The notes below the pieces were generated by a model. That model saw only the letters and a program-made list of their open reading frames with translations, searched no databases and was not told where the DNA came from. A DNA stretch of 64,000 nucleotides from contig LUVW01000029.1 of the NCBI GenBank assembly GCA_001661515.1, forward strand, positions 276,594-340,593, written 5' to 3'. This DNA comes from Capniomyces stellatus (lineage: Eukaryota; Kickxellomycota; Harpellomycetes; Harpellales; Legeriomycetaceae). Shown in pieces: positions 58,468-64,000 of this stretch. Numbering within the stretch: position 1 is the first letter of the stretch; every line of letters starts with the position of its first letter. The translations under genes were made by a program, and so were the position numbers.

Positions 58468-59428
58468 AACACAAAACAATGCTAGGGCAAGTATTTGAAA
58501 CTACGTGTATTGTACATAGCGGGCCTTTGTTGCAGTAGTATCCGCTTTTGTTTTTATTATTATTATTATTATTATTATTAATCTGAATAGAGTTTCAAGT
58601 TTAGGCTATAATTTATTTGTATATATTGATAATATTTGCTAGCTTTTTACACTCTGGTTGCTAACTTTCTGATTTTGGCTGTTGTCACCGCCTTTTATTT
58701 TTATTTATATTTTTTTTTGTTGTCCGATTAATTTGAAAGTTTTATAAACACAACAGTATCTGACATTAGTTCAAGTCCATTTTATGGATATCGATATTGG
58801 TGTTGTACGGATATTGTATGATCCAAAACACCATTCACCAACTTGATCTCGCAGTAATGGAGGGGGGGCTTTTTGGTTACGTTATAGCGCTGAAAAGTTG
58901 CAATCAGCCAAGTAACGAGGTTTGCTACCTATTCCAGTAAATAAATGACTCTTTTAGAATCACCATCATATCATATTTAACCAAGTTTAAAAAAAATAAA
59001 GTGATATTATTACAAAGAGGAATCAAAAAAAAAAGAAAAAGATAAAAAAAGTAAAATGATTTCAATAAAAAAAAAAAAAAATGATGCAATTTGATTGTGA
59101 CAAATTTAGACAAAAAAAACCGCATTATCAAAAGTTGATTGGTACTGAGCGCTATTGCCCAGTAGATGTACCTTCAATTGTCAATTTTAAAAAAAATTGT
59201 TTACTTGAAATTCGTAATAAAAAAGTAAAATAAATAAAAAATAAACAGCCAAAGTAATACAAATAAACTTTAAAGGCAACTATTAATCAAATCCAAATGT
59301 CTTCAAGCTCTTGCTATTAAAAGTTATATCCACAACAGCTTACTCAATTCTATTCAATTTAGAATATACCAGCATAAAAACACTAGGGTAGATTGTAAGA
59401 TTTAAAAGCAAGGAATAAAGAGACAAAG
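58468..59428. other. Intergenic region between TAD2 and ARO2
   Basis: 961 bp, no gene. It has an (ATT)n run at 58555-58581, a G7 run near 58861, and A/T-rich sequence before ARO2. Confidence 0.55.
59059..59072 (+). promoter_or_regulatory. 14-mer ATTTCAATAAAAAA upstream of ARO2
   Basis: Exact copy followed by eight more A, in gene orientation, 356 bp before the ARO2 ATG. Confidence 0.42.
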
Positions 59429-61224
59429 ATGAGCACGTTTGGAAAAATATACACAGTTACAACTTTTGGAGAGTCGCACTGCAAAGCAGTAGGATGTATT
59501 GTTGACGGATGTCCACCTGGAATCGCCTTGACAGAAAAGGATATCCAGATCCAACTTGATCGCAGAAGACCAGGACAAAGCGACCTGACCACACCAGTAA
59601 GTTGAATAGTCAAGCGAAGAGTAAAGCAGACGAATAAAAAGAAAAGATAATTGTTGGTGAATTCATTATAAAAAGAAACAGGGCTGTGCCAAACGTACAA
59701 ATGACGTGCGTTTTTGGCTATTGATGTTTCTTATGAGGAAAAAATGAACAATAAAAGTTAAAAAAAAATAGTGTAATTCACTTTTGAAAAATAATTAGCA
59801 ACAAAACAAAACAAAACATAACAAATCTATGGCATGGTATGATAGAGATCAGAAACTGACACGGTTACGATCCAATCTGGAACAGAATATGGATACACAT
59901 TGGGTACGCCTATCAGCTTGGTGGTGCCAAACAAAGACCATAGACCAAACGATTATAGTGAAACAGATTTCTACCCACGACCATCTCACGCTGACTGGAC
60001 GTACCTGAAAAAGTACGGAGTTAAGGCGTCTTCAGGCGGAGGACGATCAAGCGCACGTGAGACAATTGGGAGAGTGGCGTCAGGGGCAATTGCAGAAAAG
60101 TACTTGACGCAGGTTCACGGGGTAGAGATAGTGGCATTTGTAAGCGCAGTGGGAAAGGTGAAGATGGATGTGTTGGATAGTATGGGATCTGACGACCAGG
60201 GCAAGGAACTGATTGAGCTTCTGAGAAAAGTTACAAGAGAGCAGGTCGATTCGACACCAACCCGCTGCCCAGATGCGAAAACAGCCGAGGCTATTACAAA
60301 AGAAATCATGTTCCGCAAGGAGGAAAATAATTCTATTGGCGGAATAGTGACCTGTGTAATCAGAAACTGTCCAATTGGACTTGGGGAGCCCTGCTTTGAC
60401 AAGCTGGAGGCAAAACTTGCACACGCAATGCTGTCCATTCCAGCCACAAAAGGATTTGAGATTGGTTCTGGATTTGAGGGAACTAGGCTGTCAGGCCGTG
60501 AACACAACGATGCTTTTGAGTCTGATGGAAAAAACGGACTAAGAACTGTCAAAAATCACTCGGGAGGAATCCAGGTGGGTTTTTGAATAGCTTAATTCAA
60601 GTATATACTAACTTTACTTTAAATCAATATTGGTCGTTATCTTCTTTTCTTCTTTTTGTGCTGATTTTTTTTTACTTGATACTCACGTTGATTTTGATTG
60701 TAGGGTGGAATTTCAAATGGCGAAGACATTTATTTTAATGTGGCATTCAAGCCAGCTGCCACCATCTCACTAAGCCAAAGCACAGCCAAGTATGATGGAA
60801 CCAGTGGTGTGCTTGCAGCTCGTGGAAGACACGATCCATGCGTAGCATCAAGAGCTGTTCCAATTGTAGAGTCGATGGCCTCCTTGGTTATTATGGAGTA
60901 AGTTTACTTTTGGTTTATGTCTATAATTTCATATTTAGTAGTTTCTCAATGCCTGGCATTTCTAGGTCTGTTAATTAGTGCTATCAGCATTTGGCATTTG
61001 ATGTTTACACTGATTTTGACATCTTATTTATTCAACTACTTTTTATGACTTTGACACTTTATTTATTCAACTGCTTTTTATGATTTTGACACTTTATTTA
61101 TCTACCTGCTTTTTATGATTTTGATTGTGTTTATAGTGCGTTGATGATCCAAAATGCTCGTCAAGCTACCAGCTCTAAACTCCCACCAATCCCAGCTGAG
61201 CTAATCGGAATTAAACCAGTATAA
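59429..61224 (+). CDS. ARO2: Chorismate synthase
   Basis: Four exons: 59429-59596, 59846-60574, 60704-60897, 61137-61224 (phases 0, 0, 2), 392 residues, the yeast Aro2 length (376). It eliminates phosphate from EPSP to chorismate using reduced FMN, the last common step to Phe, Tyr and Trp; fungal enzymes also reduce the flavin themselves. Landmarks: [50 protein letters not shown] (signature), NHSGGIQGGISNG across intron 2, and [16 protein letters not shown] near the C-terminus. FGESH His and RHDP His, the two catalytic histidines, are present. Introns 1 and 3 are long (249 and 239 nt) and intron 3 contains a 35-bp tandem repeat. The widest single frame (59900-60586) is only the middle of the gene. 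Confidence 0.97.
61014..61118. repeat. 35-bp tandem repeat in ARO2 intron 3
   Basis: Three near-identical units, each beginning TTTGACACTTTATTTAT and ending CTTTTTATGAT, then the start of a fourth that runs into the acceptor. It is wholly intronic. Confidence 0.85.
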
Positions 61225-61629
61225 ACCATACCGGTTTTATTACTTTCTACTCTAAAAATATTAGCAATGTTTACTAGCTGCCGATTTTGTTGCCTTTGAC
61301 CAACGTATTCTTTAGTGTTTTTATTTAATGTAATAAAACAAACAAAGGCTCAAAACCAGCAAGATAATTGTCAAAAGTAGAATAAAATTAAAATTCATTT
61401 ATCTAGGTTTCCCAACAAAAATTAGCTGGGTTCTTTTTGTGGTCTGCTTAGAAATTATAATTGGTTCCTTGGAAAAGTCTCAAGCAAGTACGGGATCAGG
61501 AATTTGACGTTGGGAGGGGAAGGAAGGGGCGTTTAATAACAGAAAAAAAAGAAGGGAAAAAAGAAGAAAAACGATAAACAGCCTGAGTGCATAACAGCTG
61601 CTTGGGTGGAATGATCGTGGCTTCTAAAT
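61225..61629. other. Convergent spacer between ARO2 and the kinase gene
   Basis: 405 bp holding both 3' ends. It is A-rich near 61540-61575. No gene is seen. Confidence 0.6.
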
Positions 61630-63679
61630 TTAAAAGTAGTTTTTGTAACTTTCTCTGAAAAGCACGATTCTTTGGAACCCGTACTCCAAGTAGTCAAAGT
61701 CTATTGTACTTGAGCACCCCTGCAAGAAGCCCCAAAGCCCCCACTGTAAGTGAATAATTGGTACAAACTGCATAACCTCCTTATCCATAAGTTCGCACTC
61801 TTTAACCAATGAGTTGTCGATTTTCAGGATCTCGGATTTACTTTCCCTACTGAGTTCCTGGCTTGAAGCTGTGTCAGTGGGGTTTTCTTTGGGCTTTGTA
61901 GTGTCTACATGTCCAGTTTCAGATCCGAGAACAGATCCAGAGCCTGATCCGAGCTCGGGCAATTGTGCTTGTACTTGTGCTTGTAAAGATTTACTTGGAG
62001 AAGTCATATCGTCATCGTTAAAGCTTGACATTATAACTCTGTTCAGCTTGATGTACTTTCTGATAAACAGCAGTCTTTGTTCTTTGGTTGGGAAGGCCGT
62101 CGAGTTTAGGAGATATGGAGTTTCAGAGTTGTAGTCAGCCATCCACTCTGTAAAGTGGTTGGCAATATCTGCACCACGGTAGTTGTATCCCGAGTATTCA
62201 AAATCGACCACCATAAGCTCTTTGGTCTTTTCAAGTTGCAAAATATTTCCGTACTGAAGCTAAATGGCAATCAACAGAAATAGGGTTATGTGTTTAGTAT
62301 TTAGTATTTAGTATTTAGTACTTATACCAACCAACCAACCAACCAACCAAAAATTTGTTTGGATTTGGTGTAGAACTGGACTGAGCTAGTTTACTATATA
62401 TATACTTACATCGTTGTGAGCCAATACAATGGTGCTCTTTATTCCTGTCTGAAGAAGTGCTTTATACTCGTCTACTTCTCCTTTCAGCGCGTTCCAGTTA
62501 TCCAGCAAGTCCAATATTTTGGGTTTGTCTTTAGCGAGCCTTCTAATTTTCGCCTGTTTGCTAAACACCAGTTTTATCCAGTTGTCAACGTTTTCCCACA
62601 GCTCTGGTCTTCCCGTAAGGCTTTGCTCAAGTCCATCTCCAGCAGGCACTGCCTCTTTGCTCCTAGCATCCCCAGGGTCTGATATTTCTAGTTTTTTTTT
62701 GTAGCTCTCTCCGTATAACTTTTGCAACTCCAATATGCTATTCGTTGGCTGTATAAAGTGGACCAGGTTGTGCAGCTCACATATTCTATGTGCTATTTTC
62801 CCGCTGATTTCTGGGTTACGTAGATCCTGCTTTTCAAGTGTTCGACTATCCAGAAATTCTTCAACCCTCCCGTTCCCAAACACGCCCAGCACCCGTGCTC
62901 CTATCCCTAGCTCCCCCAGCTTCTTGAGCCAGTATAGCTCCTTTTCTCTCAATATCAACTCATCCACCCCGCTTCCGTAGATTCGAAGAAGATACCTACT
63001 TGGAAGAATCATTGTTGGTCGTAGCGATCCCGAGTTTGTCACGTTTTCGTGTAGCGGCGGAAGTGGGTATGCTGGAAGCATGTGTGGTGGGTTGTTAAGC
63101 TTTACTTGGTACACTAGGTTCGTCAGCGCACTCCCAATCCTGAACGTCTCTATTTGCTCGCCCTTTATGAGTGCTGCTGGGCGTAGCAGCTTGTTCATCA
63201 TTTTCGCGATTTGCTGTTTAAACTCTTCTTCTGCTGGGAAGTTTCTATTGTTTAACTTTTTGTTTTTAAATTATGTTTTTTTTTTTACATTATACTTTGT
63301 ACTACACCTTCCACACACTATATTCTTGTTTATGCTGTACTTACTCCAAATCCAGTCTATCCTCAATGGAGATTGCCTCCTTAAATACCAAATCGAGTTC
63401 ATCCATCGTTACTACATGTTCCTCCAAGCTTTCCTCGCTCCTCTTTGCTGTCCTGGCCCCTTGGAATTTTGTCCCTGCACGCTTTAAATAGGTTATATCT
63501 TTGTCATTTTCATCACTTTTATCTTCGCTATCCTCGTCCCACTCGTCTGTTTTTTTTGCAAGCTCCTTATCCAGCTCTACTTTTCTTGCTTTATACCTCT
63601 TCACTCTTTCAAAGTACCCTGGCCAGCGCACCTTTTTCTTTGTTTCAATTTTACTAGGCCCCAGTGTTATGTCTTCCAT
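61630..63679 (-). CDS. Choline/ethanolamine kinase
   Basis: Exons 63679-63345, 63244-62410 and 62259-61630 (phases 2 and 0), 599 residues. It phosphorylates choline or ethanolamine with ATP, the first step of the Kennedy pathway, in the cytosol. The phosphotransfer loop IVLAHNDLQYGNILQLEK is created by splicing exon 2 to exon 3 and carries the catalytic Asp. VVDFEYSGYNYRGADIANHF is the choline-kinase metal/substrate motif, and GLWGFLQGCSSTIDFDYLEY is the family C-terminal tail. The kinase core starts at RIGSALTNLVYQV. Two inserts make it larger than yeast Cki1: a charged 110-residue N-terminal extension (exon 1) and an acidic Ser/Glu-rich insert near residues 445-490. Choline versus ethanolamine preference cannot be told from sequence. 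Confidence 0.94.
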
Positions 63680-63966
63680 CAATAATTTCAGCCTTTGTTT
63701 TCCTTAGTTTTATTTACTTTACTAAATTTAAATTCGCTTTGCTGCTTAACTCGAATTAAACTGTCTTTAATTAATATGTCTATTGTCAGTTTCTTTTATT
63801 TTCATTATTGTTTGGAGGGTTTTATTTACGATTCTGTGCTTTGTTTTTTTTTTTACCATATTTTTTTCCCTTGCTTTATTATCATTGTTTGCTTTTTTCA
63901 ATCTACTTTATGTATTTGTTTTCAATCTGGTTATTACTTAATTTAATACTGTGATTGATTGATTTG

Positions 63967-63997
<31 letters not shown>

Positions 63998-64000
63998 AAA
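63680..64000. other. Upstream flank ending in poly-C/poly-A contig edge
   Basis: AT-rich upstream region of the kinase gene. The last bases are C21 (63967-63987) followed by A13 (63988-64000), probably a contig or gap edge. Confidence 0.7.

Overview
Organism. This is nuclear DNA of an AT-rich, intron-containing fungus. Nearly all introns are 50-310 nt, GT-AG. They were placed by hand from reading-frame phase and family homology, not from transcripts. The gene set (two superoxide-type NADPH oxidases, a duplicated-domain fluoride exporter FEX, RAD7, prephenate dehydrogenase TYR1, chorismate synthase ARO2, a fungal Zn-cluster-type regulatory domain) is fungal. An augmin HAUS6-like subunit and BLOC1S1 argue against the yeasts. 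Low GC plus this gene mix would suit an early-diverging lineage such as the Zoopagomycota, but that placement is inference.

Layout. 1-587 is the 3' end of a NADPH oxidase. 588-3228 is gene-free. 3229-5200 (+) encodes a HAUS6-like augmin subunit, convergent with a giant single-exon MED12 (5376-13115, -). BLOC1S1 and ribosomal protein eL19 follow on the minus strand. A 3.1-kb gene-poor stretch precedes a tandem pair of related seven-helix receptor-like genes (19915-22319 and 23634-25726, +). Both receptors end in a tiny separate exon encoding IPPPPW. Next come a BolA/Fra2 protein (-), a second, complete NADPH oxidase (-), a decayed DRAM/Frag1-like remnant, a PinX1/Gno1 G-patch protein (-), a mitochondrial glutamate-type carrier (+), a PHD-finger protein (-), FEX (-), mitochondrial uS5 (+), purine nucleoside phosphorylase (-), a fungal transcription-factor-like protein (-), RAD7 (-), TYR1 (-), TAD2 (+), ARO2 (+) and a choline/ethanolamine kinase (-).

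How they relate. The genes are mostly unrelated housekeeping functions with individual promoters. The exceptions are two local duplications (the oxidases, inverted and about 27 kb apart; the receptors, tandem) and two aromatic amino-acid pathway genes, TYR1 and ARO2, within 6 kb. An exact 14-mer, ATTTCAATAAAAAA, occurs nine times between genes or in an intron. Six copies lie 130-570 bp upstream of a start codon in the same orientation, so it is a candidate core promoter or upstream element.

Quality. Two runs of N sit inside poly-C tracts in introns (about 22076-22086 and 38342-38349), and the window ends in poly-C/poly-A, so C homopolymers seem to break this assembly.
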